64,000 nt of DNA from SAR324 cluster bacterium (lineage in GTDB: Bacteria > SAR324 > XYD2-FULL-50-16), in contig JANQGX010000095.1 in assembly GCA_028282885.1 (NCBI GenBank), positions 1 through 64,000 on the forward strand, written 5' to 3'. How positions within the stretch are numbered: the first letter of the stretch is position 1; every line of letters begins with the position of its first letter. This document shows, in pieces, positions 15,932-26,254 of this stretch. Under the pieces are notes generated by a model. That model made no database searches. It was given only the letters and a program-made list of their open reading frames with translations, and had not been told where the DNA came from. Made by a program: the position numbers and the translations under genes.

Positions 15932-18187
15932 TTGAACGGATTGGACTGGAATACCATTTATTGGATCTATTTGTTGGGCTCTGGCGGAATATGCTTTTTG
16001 ATTATTGCATTTTTGATTCCTCACAGGTCGGCTCCTAGTGCAAGATTTTTGTTGATACTAATGGTAGCGGTGGCAGAATGGTGCATTGTCAGCGCCATGG
16101 AAATCAAGGTTTCGGATTTGGGCGATAAACTGTTCTGGGTGAAATTGGAGTACCTTGGGGCTGCCTGGGTCGGGGTTTTGTTTCTGTTTTTTATCCTGGT
16201 GGTTACCGGCAAAGAGGCCTGGCTGACCCGGAAAAGAATATTGATGCTTTCAGTGGTTCCAATCTCTGTCATTGTTTTGGCCTTGACCAATGATTTTCAC
16301 CATCTGTTGTGGTCCGATGCTTGGTTGAACAATGAAGGTCTGGCCCCATTGGTGGCCTATCAGCGGAGTGTCGGTTTTTGGATTTTTATCACCTATTCAT
16401 ATATTCTCATGATTTCAGGATTATCTATCCTGATCAAAGAACTTTTTATTTCCCGGGAATTGTACCGAAAAAAGCTACTGGTGATTCTGCTGGGTGCGTT
16501 GATCCCCTGGGGTGCAAACGGGATCTATCTTTTTGAACTGAGCCCGCTGGGGCATCTGGATCTCACACCGTTCGCATTCACCTTAAGTGGATTGGCTTGT
16601 GCATGGGGGATGTTTCGTTACCAATTGATGAATATTATCTCACTGGCGCACAAAACCATTATCGAAGGGATGGAAGATGTTGTTTTTGTTCTGGATATCA
16701 GGGATCGCATCATCGATCTTAACAATTCAGCGGCCAAAGTCTTCGATATTCTTTTAGACACGGCAAAAGGCAGGCAGTTGTCGGGTGCTTTGCCGGTCTT
16801 GAACCAGTACATCATTCAGTACCGAAAAACCAGGGCCAGCCAGAACGACATATCGCTAATGGTCAATCAGGAAAAAAGGGAGTGGAATCTGAGGATTTCT
16901 CCTTTATATGAGAAAGTGAATGAACCTGGTGGTTGGCTCGTCATATTGGAAGATATCACTGACCGGAAACGGGCTGAAGAATCGATTCGCGAGAGCGAAG
17001 AGAAGTTCCGAAGTATCAGCGCCAATGCCCTGGATGGAATTGTCATGTTTGATTTAACCGGTAAGATTTCATTCTGGAACCAGGCGGCTGAGACCATTTT
17101 TGGATATTCCGTTCTCGAAGCAATTGGTATGGATTTCCATCAAATAACCACACCGGGGTCGGGAAGTATCAAAGATTCAAAAGCTTCGCAGCTTTTGGCC
17201 AATACAACTCTGGAAACCAAAATCAGTAAAACACTGGAGTTGGTGGCAACACACAAAAATGGTGAAGAAATCCCCGTGGAGTTATCAGTTTCTTCACTTG
17301 TCTTAAAAGGGCAATGGCACGCAGTTGCCATCGTCCGAGACATTTCTGAAAGAATGCGAACCCAGGAATTGATGATTCAAACGGAAAAGATGATATCAGT
17401 GGGTGGATTGGCGGCCGGTATGGCCCATGAACTGAACAATCCCCTTGGTGGCATCCTGTTAGGTGTTCAGAATATATCACGCCGCCTCTCTCCGGAGTTA
17501 AATGCCAACAAACTAGCTGCCAGAGAAACCGGAACGGATCTGGAAAGCCTCCAGGGATATTTGAAGAAAAGAGGGATCATCAAGCTGCTTGACGGTATGT
17601 CGGAATTGGGAATGAGGGCGTCTACCATAATTTCCGATATGCTAACGTTTAGCCGAAAGAGCGAATCAAAGATGGAGCAAACCGATCTCGCCGAATCGAT
17701 TGGAAATAGCATTGAGCTGGCCCGTAAAGACTATGATTTGAGAAAGAGCTACGATTTTAGAAACATTGATATCATAACTGATATTGACCCGAATCTTCCG
17801 CCGATCTTCTGCAACCCCGTCGAAATTGAACAGGTTGTCTTAAACCTTCTGACAAACGCTGCCCAGGCAATGGCAGAAAAGACTTCAAATGGCTCCCCTC
17901 GTATCAGCATAAGGCTGTTTGTCCAAAGTGGGAAGGTGATATTGGAAATAGAAGACAATGGCCCCGGTATGGATCAATCCATTCAAAACCGGGTGTTTGA
18001 GCCGTTTTTCACGACAAAACCGGTGGGCCAGGGGACGGGTCTCGGCCTTTCGGTATCATACATGATTATCACCAACAACCATGCAGGATCCATGGAGATC
18101 GAGTCTGAACCGGGTAAGGGGACTAAATTCATAATCCGCCTCCCGCTTGATCAAAACTCCGCTTCTCGGGAAGAAAACCAGGATTGA
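15932..18187 (+). CDS. Membrane sensor histidine kinase (7TM, PAS, PAS, HisKA, HATPase)
   Basis: The protein is 751 residues and starts with TTG, four bases after GGAGGGG. Residues 1 to about 225 hold about seven membrane helices like the N-terminal 7TM domain of histidine kinases. Two PAS domains follow (about 235-350 and 355-475), then a HisKA domain with His499 (GMAHELNNPLGG) and a HATPase domain (NLLTNAAQAM, DNGPGM, GTGLGLS). It has no receiver, so a partner regulator must be encoded elsewhere. The HELNNPLGG H-box is of the NtrB/ZraS-like group, which often pairs with sigma54 regulators. The convergent MFS gene lies 73 bp away. Confidence 0.92.
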   Translation: MNGLDWNTIYWIYLLGSGGICFLIIAFLIPHRSAPSARFLLILMVAVAEWCIVSAMEIKVSDLGDKLFWVKLEYLGAAWVGVLFLFFILVVTGKEAWLTRKRILMLSVVPISVIVLALTNDFHHLLWSDAWLNNEGLAPLVAYQRSVGFWIFITYSYILMISGLSILIKELFISRELYRKKLLVILLGALIPWGANGIYLFELSPLGHLDLTPFAFTLSGLACAWGMFRYQLMNIISLAHKTIIEGMEDVVFVLDIRDRIIDLNNSAAKVFDILLDTAKGRQLSGALPVLNQYIIQYRKTRASQNDISLMVNQEKREWNLRISPLYEKVNEPGGWLVILEDITDRKRAEESIRESEEKFRSISANALDGIVMFDLTGKISFWNQAAETIFGYSVLEAIGMDFHQITTPGSGSIKDSKASQLLANTTLETKISKTLELVATHKNGEEIPVELSVSSLVLKGQWHAVAIVRDISERMRTQELMIQTEKMISVGGLAAGMAHELNNPLGGILLGVQNISRRLSPELNANKLAARETGTDLESLQGYLKKRGIIKLLDGMSELGMRASTIISDMLTFSRKSESKMEQTDLAESIGNSIELARKDYDLRKSYDFRNIDIITDIDPNLPPIFCNPVEIEQVVLNLLTNAAQAMAEKTSNGSPRISIRLFVQSGKVILEIEDNGPGMDQSIQNRVFEPFFTTKPVGQGTGLGLSVSYMIITNNHAGSMEIESEPGKGTKFIIRLPLDQNSASREENQD

Positions 18188-18260
18188 TCCTTCTCATCAG
18201 CCTCCCTGACAAAATCATCCCGATATTGTCTGTTTGTTTCTTATGAATCGATGAATCTTT

Positions 18261-19580
18261 CTATTGGTGTCTCCTGATTCCGAAAGACGCCAGGAGAATA
18301 ACCAAAGGCAGGGCACCGCACACCCAAACAGCGGGATCATATTGGTCGTACAGTTTTTGAGACACGCCGAAAATAGTGGGACCAATTGAGCTGGCAAAGA
18401 CCATACTTGCCATATTGAGACCGGCGATAGCACCCAGGTGCTTGCGACCGAAATATCGAGCCCAGGTAACTCCGGTCAGGCTCAGGATCAAGCCGCCGGG
18501 TATTCCCAACCCGACAGTCATCGCTATTTTCCCGACCAGGGAATCTATCTGAAGCATGGCAAAAGTGCCAGAAGACAGTCCTGCCAACATAATCATCAGC
18601 AAGTATTTCAACTGGATTCGATCACTCAGCCAGCCTCCGACCAAGTTGGTAATTACACTTACGACCGATATGGGTAGAAACATGGCAAAGACTTCGGATC
18701 TGGAAAGACCTGATGCAGCACCAAAGGACGCAATATGAAAAACCAAACCCGTGATGATAAGAGCATAAAGACTGAGACCCAGGTTGAATATCCAAAAAGT
18801 GTAGGACCTCCTCGCCACATTCAGGGGGATCTCAATTTCAGCCTCTTCGGGTAACTGTGCAGAAAAGCTGTCTTTATCCGTGCTCTTATTCGGTGTGGCG
18901 CCATCCATCTTCAAACCGCACTCTTCAGGATTATCCCTGAAAAACACCCACCCGAAGAGCGTCATTCCAACCCCGGATAACACCGCCAGTTGAAAACAGG
19001 TATTTTGCCAACTCGATTGATTGATCATCCAATTTAAAAACAGGGGCGCAGCGGAAAATCCGAAGGAAATAAAAACACCGCTGATACCGGTTACCGTTCC
19101 CCTTTTTCGATCGAACCATTTGGAAAGCATGGTGCGGCTTGAGAGGTCCATCAATCCTTGCCCAAACTGGCGCATGAGCAGGAAATTGAACAACATGAGA
19201 AAGAACGCCAGAATAGACGGACGGATAAAGCTGAGAGTTGAAGAGGTTCTATATAGAATTCCTTCAATATTACCCAGCATCACCATGGCTATTGCCAACC
19301 CGAGGGAAGTCACAATTATCAGATAGCGTGAACCTCGACTGTCCAGCAATCTGCCCGAAAATGGCAGTATCAGGCTGCTGCCAATGGTTCCGAACATATA
19401 AGCCGAGCTGAGAGTTAGCCTGTCAAGTCCGGTGCTTTCGATCAGGAAGTCAGTAAATACTCCCACCCCGATGGTCTGTCCCGGAATGCTCATCAGCGTG
19501 CCGGCAATAGTGGCAACCATGATCACCCAGCCGTAAAAGATAGGAAATCTGCGCGGTGAAATGGGAAAGTCGGGTTTCAT
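18261..19580 (-). CDS. MFS transporter
   Basis: The protein is 439 residues with about 12 membrane helices. It starts with the FYGWVIM segment typical of the oxalate-formate/monocarboxylate-like (OFA/MCT) branch and carries the loop motif GRLLDSRGSRY between helices 2 and 3. The direction of transport and the substrate cannot be read from the sequence. An organic acid is plausible. It is a single gene with no close same-strand neighbour. Confidence 0.87.
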   Translation of the reverse strand: MKPDFPISPRRFPIFYGWVIMVATIAGTLMSIPGQTIGVGVFTDFLIESTGLDRLTLSSAYMFGTIGSSLILPFSGRLLDSRGSRYLIIVTSLGLAIAMVMLGNIEGILYRTSSTLSFIRPSILAFFLMLFNFLLMRQFGQGLMDLSSRTMLSKWFDRKRGTVTGISGVFISFGFSAAPLFLNWMINQSSWQNTCFQLAVLSGVGMTLFGWVFFRDNPEECGLKMDGATPNKSTDKDSFSAQLPEEAEIEIPLNVARRSYTFWIFNLGLSLYALIITGLVFHIASFGAASGLSRSEVFAMFLPISVVSVITNLVGGWLSDRIQLKYLLMIMLAGLSSGTFAMLQIDSLVGKIAMTVGLGIPGGLILSLTGVTWARYFGRKHLGAIAGLNMASMVFASSIGPTIFGVSQKLYDQYDPAVWVCGALPLVILLASFGIRRHQ

Positions 19581-20032
19581 ATGCCAATAGATTATCTATA
19601 GCGTATACAGTAGCTTGTGCTTAGGTGACTGAATGATCGCAATAGTAAGCATGTACTGATTAGGATAAGGATACAACAGAAAAGTTCGCAACATAAGGTC
19701 ATATGTCCTATCTTGGCGTCTTGCTAGAAAAATCCTCCTGTCGTCTGTCAAATATCAAAGAACATTTCCATCATACAGTCCAGATCGAGATCGGTCTGCA
19801 CAAGCCGTTTGAAATAATATCGAATCGGCATATTCTGGAAAGCCGATTTGCCATCATCCCTTCATGTTTTCCACACCAATGCAGAAAATCAGCTCGATCA
19901 CCATCAGGATGAACCGTTCCGTGATTTTTATTGGCATCCGGGAGGAATTCCGGTTACAGTTTTTGCGAAATTTTGTAACCTGTGTTAACGACTGGGAAAC
20001 ACCATTGTTAAGTTCATTCACTAAAAGGATCT
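19581..20032. other. Divergent intergenic region, MFS and URO-D-like genes
   Basis: About 450 bp that should contain the promoters of both divergent genes. No operator palindrome was recognised. A clear ribosome binding site (AAAGGA, 20024-20028) serves the plus-strand gene. Confidence 0.4.
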
Positions 20033-21100
20033 ATGAACTCCAGAGAACGTGTCAAACTTGCCCTTAGTAGCGGCATACCGGATCGAATTCCCAGGGCGCT
20101 GGGGTTTTTTCCACAGGATCTCGATGGATTTGCATCCCGTGGACATGAAAAAGAATTGCAATTGGATGTCCGGTTTGCCGAATTCAACGCTCCTCCCAAC
20201 CAAAACAAGTTTCTGCGATATCTCAATCAGGTTCCCGAGGATGTGCACATCGGGAGTAACGCACAGCTTCAAACCTATGTTGAATGGAACTACCATCCCG
20301 AATCCGATGAAAAGGGGCCATTGGCATCGATCCGGAACCTGGCTGAATTGAAGGAATATGTTTTTCCTGATTTGACACATCCTGATCGTTACAAGGGATT
20401 GCAAAAACAAGTGTCGAAATGGCACCAGGAAGGTCTGGCTGTGGCCGGTTCTCCTCCCCACCTGGGCGGTGTTATGTTTGAAATTGCCAGCCGTCTTCGC
20501 GGATTTGAAAGATTCTTAAGAGATATGGTGATGCGGAAAGAATTGGTCCATTTTCTGCTCGAACAACTCTCCGCCATGCTGATCCATAACTCATTAATCC
20601 TGGCACGAAGCGGTGTTGATATCCTCATTCTGGATGATGATGTGGCAGGACCAACCGACCTGATTATGAGTCCGGCGATGTGGCGTGAATTTTTCAAGCC
20701 AAGAATGGCTGAGGCGATCAGGTTGGCCAGGGAGGAGTCACCCGAGATACTGGTTTTCTATCATTGTGATGGTAACTTCACCAGGTTGATTCCCGATCTG
20801 ATCGAGATCGGGGTAAACGTGATCAATCCGATTCAACCGGATTGTATGGATGCCGAACGGATAAAAAAGGAGTTTGGTGATAGCGTTGCCATGTGGGGGA
20901 CTGTGGGTACGGCTTTGCTGTGGACAACCGGAACCCCGGAACAGATCCGCAAAGAAGTTAAAGGCCGGATCAAGGATTTGGGTCCTGCCGGTCTTTTGCT
21001 ATCACCCGCATACGATTTGGATTATGTTCCTGCTGAAAACATCACGGCTTTTATTGAAGCTGTTGATAGATGGGGATCGCTCTCTGCTGTAGGTACCTGA
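20033..21100 (+). CDS. Uroporphyrinogen decarboxylase-family protein (URO-D/MtaA-like)
   Basis: The protein is 355 residues with the URO-D TIM-barrel pattern (NSRERVKLAL at the start, DILILDDDVAG, FYHCDGN, MWGTVGT). MtaA/CmuA-type methyltransferases in this family bind zinc through H-x-C and a distal Cys. The HxC is present (FYHCDGN), but the distal position reads LLSPAYDLDY without Cys, so zinc methyl transfer is doubtful. It is not a heme enzyme in context, since no other heme genes are near. It may act on methylated compounds or another substrate. The next gene starts directly behind it. Confidence 0.82.
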   Translation: MNSRERVKLALSSGIPDRIPRALGFFPQDLDGFASRGHEKELQLDVRFAEFNAPPNQNKFLRYLNQVPEDVHIGSNAQLQTYVEWNYHPESDEKGPLASIRNLAELKEYVFPDLTHPDRYKGLQKQVSKWHQEGLAVAGSPPHLGGVMFEIASRLRGFERFLRDMVMRKELVHFLLEQLSAMLIHNSLILARSGVDILILDDDVAGPTDLIMSPAMWREFFKPRMAEAIRLAREESPEILVFYHCDGNFTRLIPDLIEIGVNVINPIQPDCMDAERIKKEFGDSVAMWGTVGTALLWTTGTPEQIRKEVKGRIKDLGPAGLLLSPAYDLDYVPAENITAFIEAVDRWGSLSAVGT

Positions 21101-21115
21101 TTGAGTGAATTAACA

Positions 21116-21700
21116 ATGCCAGGTTTTGCCGCTCATTTTAACGCACTTTATTCTGCCCTGCCTTTGTTTATCGAATGGATGAACCGATTGCTGGACAATT
21201 ATCGTAAACAGGCGATATCGGTTGCGGATTTCGGATTCAGGAAAATCGATGTGGTTTACCCCCCAAATTTGCGAAAGCAGGCCGGGATTGTCAGCCTGAA
21301 GGAAAGTATTCCTCTTCCCCCTTTCAAGAAATTGGGATTGGTGGAGTTTAATGAACTGGAGCAATTAAATGCTATCGGAGTTACGTATAAGGATCTTATC
21401 TTCCTGTTAGAGGATCATCTCACCGAAATCAACTGTTTTCATGAGATGGTTCATGTTGTACAGTGGAAACATCTGGGGGTGGAGAAGTTCCTGGTTGCCT
21501 ACGGAATGGGTTTGATAATGAATGGTTATTTCGAGAATCCTCTTGAACAGATCGCATATAACTATCAGCAGAAATTGGAAGCCAATGCCCTGCCCATGAA
21601 TTTTCTGGAGGAAACCCGTAAACAGACTGATGGAATATGGATCAGTCTCAATCCTTTGATTCATCTCTCCGAATCCCAGCAGGCCCAATATTCAAAATGA
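21116..21700 (+). CDS. Putative HExxH zinc-dependent protein of unknown function
   Basis: From the ATG at 21116 it has 194 residues. A TTG directly after the upstream stop codon (21101) is an alternative start. The centre carries His109-Glu110-x-x-His113 (CFHEMVHVVQW) and Glu144 (NPLEQIAYN), the order and spacing of gluzincin-type metallopeptidases. The HE..HVVQ string also recalls the DUF4157-type domain. There is no signal peptide. It overlaps or abuts the URO-D-like gene and is followed by the TRAP binding-protein gene. I cannot name a substrate. It may be a small cytoplasmic metallopeptidase or only a fold relative. Confidence 0.62.
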   Translation: MPGFAAHFNALYSALPLFIEWMNRLLDNYRKQAISVADFGFRKIDVVYPPNLRKQAGIVSLKESIPLPPFKKLGLVEFNELEQLNAIGVTYKDLIFLLEDHLTEINCFHEMVHVVQWKHLGVEKFLVAYGMGLIMNGYFENPLEQIAYNYQQKLEANALPMNFLEETRKQTDGIWISLNPLIHLSESQQAQYSK

Positions 21701-21848
21701 GTCGAACCACAGTGGAATCACGTCAGTTCCGAAAGGGCAGAAGGGGACAAAAAATTATGTTCAGATCGATGGGTTTCGTGGTAGACTATGCGGAAATACA
21801 GTTAACGATTTCTGTATCGATGTTCTTGAACTTTTACACCCATAGGTG

Positions 21849-22889
21849 ATGCGCTATCATTATATTAGACAGTTTTCAGTCCTGGTTGTACAGGTCATAT
21901 TTATTTTTGGAGTTGCTTGCCGTTCGGATGCTCTTACCCTGAATTTAAACCATCAGTTTCCTGAGGATGCTGCGGGGTCGAAACTGGATTTGTGGTTTGC
22001 AGATGAGGTTGCAAGGATTACCGGGGGTGAATTGAAGATTCAGATTTTTTGGTCAAACGCTTTGGGTGAGGCCAAGGAAAACCTGATATTGTTAAGGACC
22101 AATGCTTTCGACATGGCTGCCATGTCTCCCGGATACTTCCCCGACGAACTTCCTCTGTTTTCAGCACCCAATTCGATTCCCATGGGATTGGATAATGTTT
22201 GCCAGGCCAGCCGTATCAGCCAGGTGTTTTTGGATAAGATACCTGCGTTCAGGGAGGAAGCTGCCCGAAACGGAGTTCGGCTTCTTTTTTTTCACGTCCT
22301 TAATCCTTACCTGCTGGTTTCAAAGTCCCCGGTTACCCGTTTTTCCGATTTAAAAGGAATGAAAATAAGAACCTGGGGAGAAGATATGCCAAAACTGATT
22401 CGATCTGCAGGAGGAATACCGGTATCTCTCTTTTTACCGGATATCTACGATACACTCAAAAACGGTGTTATCGATGGTCTGCCTTTTTCTACCGATCTGA
22501 TGGTTTCGTATAAGATTTATGAGTTGGCCCGCCATGTCACCGAAGTGGTTATGTGGCAAGGCCCTAGTTGGGGAATCTGGATTAGTGAGAAATCCTGGCA
22601 GAGACTTTCCGAATCTCACCAATCAGCTCTGACTGAGGCCGCACAAAAAGCCAGGAATCGCGATGTTCCCATTACCATTAAGGCGGATGAACAAGCCAGG
22701 GCATTTCTTAAGAACAAGGGAGTACGTTTTCATTCCTTTCCCGAGGAAGAGTTGGCAAAGTGGCGTCAAGCCAATCCGGATTTCTTTGCCGTTCTGAAAA
22801 TGAAGCTGGAGCAGAAAGGTTGCGGGTCTGCTGCCGAGCAAATGATAGAAATATGGGAGGAGATCAGAGCGGATAAAAAGTGCCCCTGA
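21849..22889 (+). CDS. Orphan TRAP transporter solute-binding protein (DctP family)
   Basis: The protein is 346 residues with an N-terminal signal peptide (about 1-28, RQFSVLVVQVIFIFGVACRS). The mature part has the DctP features: LNHQFPEDAAGSKLDLWFA, a GMKIRTWG region with the ligand-binding arginine, and NGVIDGLPFS. No DctQ or DctM membrane subunit lies nearby, so it cannot work as a transporter with local genes. Its 3' end faces the hybrid kinase at 22916 with only a 26-bp gap. It may serve a remote permease or feed a sensor. A GTG at 21846 directly precedes the chosen ATG. Confidence 0.87.
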   Translation: MRYHYIRQFSVLVVQVIFIFGVACRSDALTLNLNHQFPEDAAGSKLDLWFADEVARITGGELKIQIFWSNALGEAKENLILLRTNAFDMAAMSPGYFPDELPLFSAPNSIPMGLDNVCQASRISQVFLDKIPAFREEAARNGVRLLFFHVLNPYLLVSKSPVTRFSDLKGMKIRTWGEDMPKLIRSAGGIPVSLFLPDIYDTLKNGVIDGLPFSTDLMVSYKIYELARHVTEVVMWQGPSWGIWISEKSWQRLSESHQSALTEAAQKARNRDVPITIKADEQARAFLKNKGVRFHSFPEEELAKWRQANPDFFAVLKMKLEQKGCGSAAEQMIEIWEEIRADKKCP

Positions 22890-22915
22890 AACCAAAATGA
22901 TTTTCAAATTTGGAC

Positions 22916-25900
22916 TTAGCTAAGATGAACATATATCTGTTCTTTTAGTTTTTTAAGATCGAGGGGTTTTGACAGATATCCGTCGAATCCTTCGTCCAGA
23001 TATTTCTGTCGATCACCTTTCATAGCAAAAGCAGTGACGGCAACAATCGGTACCTGATGCCTGTTTTTAATCTCTTTCATGGCTTCTGTTCCCGATTTTC
23101 CGGGTAATTGGATATCCATCAGAATCAGATTGTAGGCTTTATCCTCCACCATTTCCAGGGCTTCTTCCGCTGAAACCGCATAGTCCACATCGAATACCTC
23201 ATCTTCCAGCACAGCTTCAATCACTAGCCTGTTGTTTTCATTATCTTCGGTTATCAGGATTCTTTTATCACTTGGTAGAGGTAGATGCTTTTCAGGGCTC
23301 GTCAACAGATCCTCTTTTGCAGGGATATCCGCATTTTCAATTCTTCCCGGGAATATAATGGTGAAGGAGCTACCTTTACCCAATTCGCTCTCCACCTGGA
23401 TAGTTCCTCCATGCAGTTCAACAAGACGGCGGGTGATGGCTAGTCCGAGGCCGGTTCCCTGTTCTGAGATTGTGTGGTTTTTTATCTGCTCAAAAGGTGT
23501 GAAGATTCGTTCAAGATTTTCCTGGCTGATACCGATCCCTTCGTCCCAGATTTTCACGTGTATTCGGTCATCTTCTCCCCAGGCCTTGATCCCGATTTTT
23601 TTACCGGAAGGGGTAAACTTAAAGGCATTGGAAAGAAAATTGAAGATCACCTGCTTTATTCTTGTTTCATCTCCCACATACCATCCCAGGTCTTCTTCGA
23701 TCTCTTTTTCAATTATGATATTCTTTTTTTGCGCAATGGACTGAATAGTCAGCGGCGAGCGATCCAACATCAGGCCGAAATCAAAAGGTTTGGGATCCAG
23801 TTCGACTTTATCCGCTTCGATTTTGGAGAGATCCAGCACATCGTTCACCATCTGTAAGAGATGATCACCGGCTTCTTTGATTCTGTTCAGGAAGCGGCTC
23901 TGTTTCTCGGTCATGGAGCCGCGACCCTGCCGGTTCAGAATCTGTGTGAACCCGATGATGGCATTGAGAGGCGTTCGCAGTTCGTGGCTCATATTGGCCA
24001 GGAAAGCGGATTTGGCCTGATTGGCTTTTTCGGCTTCTTCTCTGGCAGTTTGCAGTGCAAATTCAGCCTCTTTTACTTCATCAATGCTCTCTTGTGCTGC
24101 GATGAAATGGGTGATGACCCCTGTTGTGTTGGTAACCGGAGAGATTGAGGCCAATTGCCAGGTTCGTGATCCGTCCTTTTTCAGATTGTGAAATTCTCCT
24201 CGCCAGGAATTCCCCGACTTCACAGTCTCCCAGAGAATTCGGAACTCATCTCTGCCGAGGTTATCGGCCTTCAGGATTGAGGTCTTTTGACCCATGACCT
24301 CATCTTCGGTATACCCGTAAACGGAATAGAATTTCGGATTTACATATTCTATCACCCCCTCATAGTCGGTAATAACTACCACATTTGAGCTCTGTTCAAC
24401 GGCTCTCTGTAACCGGGCGATCTCTTCTGTGCGTTCTTCTACCCGAACCTCCAGTTCATCCCTTGTCCGACGAAGTTCATTTTCAATTTCTAACCGTTTG
24501 GTGATATCTTCAAAAGAGATCACCGAACCAACAATGACACCATCTCTCAGAATAGGGGAGGAGATGTATTCAACAGGAAAACTGGTTCCGTCCGCTTTCC
24601 AGAACACTTCTCCTGTAACACGATCCATTTTTCCTGTTTTCATAACCCTATATACCCGACATTCCGATCTGGACAACGCTTCGCCGTTCGCTTTTTTATT
24701 GTGGATAAGATTGTGCATGTTTTTGTGGAGCAACTCGTCCTGTGATCGGTATCCCAATGCTTTGACGCAAGCCGGATTGGCAAAGGTGCAGTTTCCCTCA
24801 AGATTGACCCCGTAAATCGCTTCTCCGGAGTAGTTTAACAACAGTCTGATTCTCTCCTCGCTTGCTTTTAGTTCCAGCTCGGCCAGTTTCTTCTCCGTAA
24901 CATCCGCAGCAATTCCCGCGATTCGGCTAACCTCTCCCTGTTCGTTGAAAATGGCTACTCCTTTTGCGGATATCCAGCGAATAGCTCCGTCCGGCTTTTT
25001 GATTCGGTAAGTGGGAAAAACAATATTGGAATAATCCCCTGCGCTTTTCTTTGCAATGAAACGTTCAACTTCGTCCCGGTCCTCCTCAACGATGGCTTCT
25101 GTCCAGGAAAAAGGATTCTTGTAGAGCGATTGACAGCTTCTCCCCCAGACGTCCTCATAAGTGGGGCTGATATACTCCACAACCGACCAGTTTGGGGATA
25201 CGATCCAGAAGACCTCACGGATGTTTTCCGCAAGCTGACGGAAACGGGATTCACTTTCCATAAGGGCAGTTTGGGTTTTCTCTTTTTCGGTAATGGTCTG
25301 TTGCAGGGCAAGATTCAAACGCCAAATGGAAACAAACCGCCATATTATCATCATCAAAACAACCAGACCGAGAAACACACTCATCACCAGAACGACGCTT
25401 CTGACATCCCAGAAAGGTTCGGGTGTGTGATACCATTCCGCATATATCTCTTGGTAATCATCACTTTCCAGAAAGCTCTGCATGCTTTTGTTGAGTTCGA
25501 CATAAAGCCCAACCCGGTTCTTTTTGATCGCTATTGCTCTTTTGATTTCCAGCAAAGGATCCCCGACAAGACGAATTCGGTCTTTCAAACCGGATATACT
25601 GGCGAATTCTTCCAGAGTTGGAGCCGGATAGATCAGCGCGTCAACGGCACCGGACAGCATTTCAAAAAAGGCTTTCTCCAGACTTTCATAAGATTTTAGA
25701 TTACGATAAACGAGTTCCCCAACCAGGTCGACTCCTACATTATTCACAACCACCCCTATGGTTTTGTTCCTTAGATCATCCAGGTTTTCGATATCCGCAG
25801 CAGCCGAGCGGACAAATACATTGATGTAAAAAGTTTCATAGGGTTTGGTGAAGAGAAAATCAGTACGACGTTTCTCGGTTATCCCCATGTTGGGAATCAG

Positions 25901-26254
25901 GTCAACTTCGCCGTTTATGGCTGCGGCCGTCAACTCCGACCACGATCTATAGGGGATAAAAACAACTTGATAACCACTCCGTTTTGCCACAGCCTGCAGA
26001 ATATCGATGGCAAAACCGGTTGGTTTACCCGTGGCTTTATCCGTGGAATACTGTGGAGGCCAGTTTTCAAGCACACCTGCCAACAGCACCTTGGGGGGAG
26101 TTTTGTTTTGTGAGACTGCAGACTCTGTTATAAAAAAACTACAACTGACAAATACCAGGACCGTCAGGAACTGGTGTGCAACGGAAGTTCGTTTTCCCAT
26201 CTGTCTTTTTGTAAGTACCGGACCATCATGATCTTTTATACTATTTCGAAACAT
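22916..26254 (-). CDS. Hybrid sensor histidine kinase with periplasmic SBP_bac_3 domain
   Basis: The protein is 1112 residues. After a signal/anchor segment (about 28-48) comes an amino-acid-type periplasmic binding domain (about 55-280, with GFAIDILQAVAKRSGY and GEVDLIPNMGIT). One membrane helix (about 288-312) leads into three PAS domains (about 340-460, 465-590, 610-735), HisKA with His757 (NMSHELRTPLNAI), HATPase (GTGLGLAITRRL) and a receiver with Asp1047 (LMDIQLPG). It is an EvgS/BvgS-like layout without a C-terminal HPt domain. The start is uncertain, and Met19 (MGKRTSV) is equally possible. The convergent TRAP binding protein next to it could be functionally linked. Confidence 0.92.
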   Translation of the reverse strand: MFRNSIKDHDGPVLTKRQMGKRTSVAHQFLTVLVFVSCSFFITESAVSQNKTPPKVLLAGVLENWPPQYSTDKATGKPTGFAIDILQAVAKRSGYQVVFIPYRSWSELTAAAINGEVDLIPNMGITEKRRTDFLFTKPYETFYINVFVRSAAADIENLDDLRNKTIGVVVNNVGVDLVGELVYRNLKSYESLEKAFFEMLSGAVDALIYPAPTLEEFASISGLKDRIRLVGDPLLEIKRAIAIKKNRVGLYVELNKSMQSFLESDDYQEIYAEWYHTPEPFWDVRSVVLVMSVFLGLVVLMMIIWRFVSIWRLNLALQQTITEKEKTQTALMESESRFRQLAENIREVFWIVSPNWSVVEYISPTYEDVWGRSCQSLYKNPFSWTEAIVEEDRDEVERFIAKKSAGDYSNIVFPTYRIKKPDGAIRWISAKGVAIFNEQGEVSRIAGIAADVTEKKLAELELKASEERIRLLLNYSGEAIYGVNLEGNCTFANPACVKALGYRSQDELLHKNMHNLIHNKKANGEALSRSECRVYRVMKTGKMDRVTGEVFWKADGTSFPVEYISSPILRDGVIVGSVISFEDITKRLEIENELRRTRDELEVRVEERTEEIARLQRAVEQSSNVVVITDYEGVIEYVNPKFYSVYGYTEDEVMGQKTSILKADNLGRDEFRILWETVKSGNSWRGEFHNLKKDGSRTWQLASISPVTNTTGVITHFIAAQESIDEVKEAEFALQTAREEAEKANQAKSAFLANMSHELRTPLNAIIGFTQILNRQGRGSMTEKQSRFLNRIKEAGDHLLQMVNDVLDLSKIEADKVELDPKPFDFGLMLDRSPLTIQSIAQKKNIIIEKEIEEDLGWYVGDETRIKQVIFNFLSNAFKFTPSGKKIGIKAWGEDDRIHVKIWDEGIGISQENLERIFTPFEQIKNHTISEQGTGLGLAITRRLVELHGGTIQVESELGKGSSFTIIFPGRIENADIPAKEDLLTSPEKHLPLPSDKRILITEDNENNRLVIEAVLEDEVFDVDYAVSAEEALEMVEDKAYNLILMDIQLPGKSGTEAMKEIKNRHQVPIVAVTAFAMKGDRQKYLDEGFDGYLSKPLDLKKLKEQIYVHLS

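Noticed and set aside
20033..21100. Heme biosynthesis HemE
   Set aside because: The sequence belongs to the broad URO-D-like family with an HxC motif of the methyltransferase branch. No other heme genes are present.
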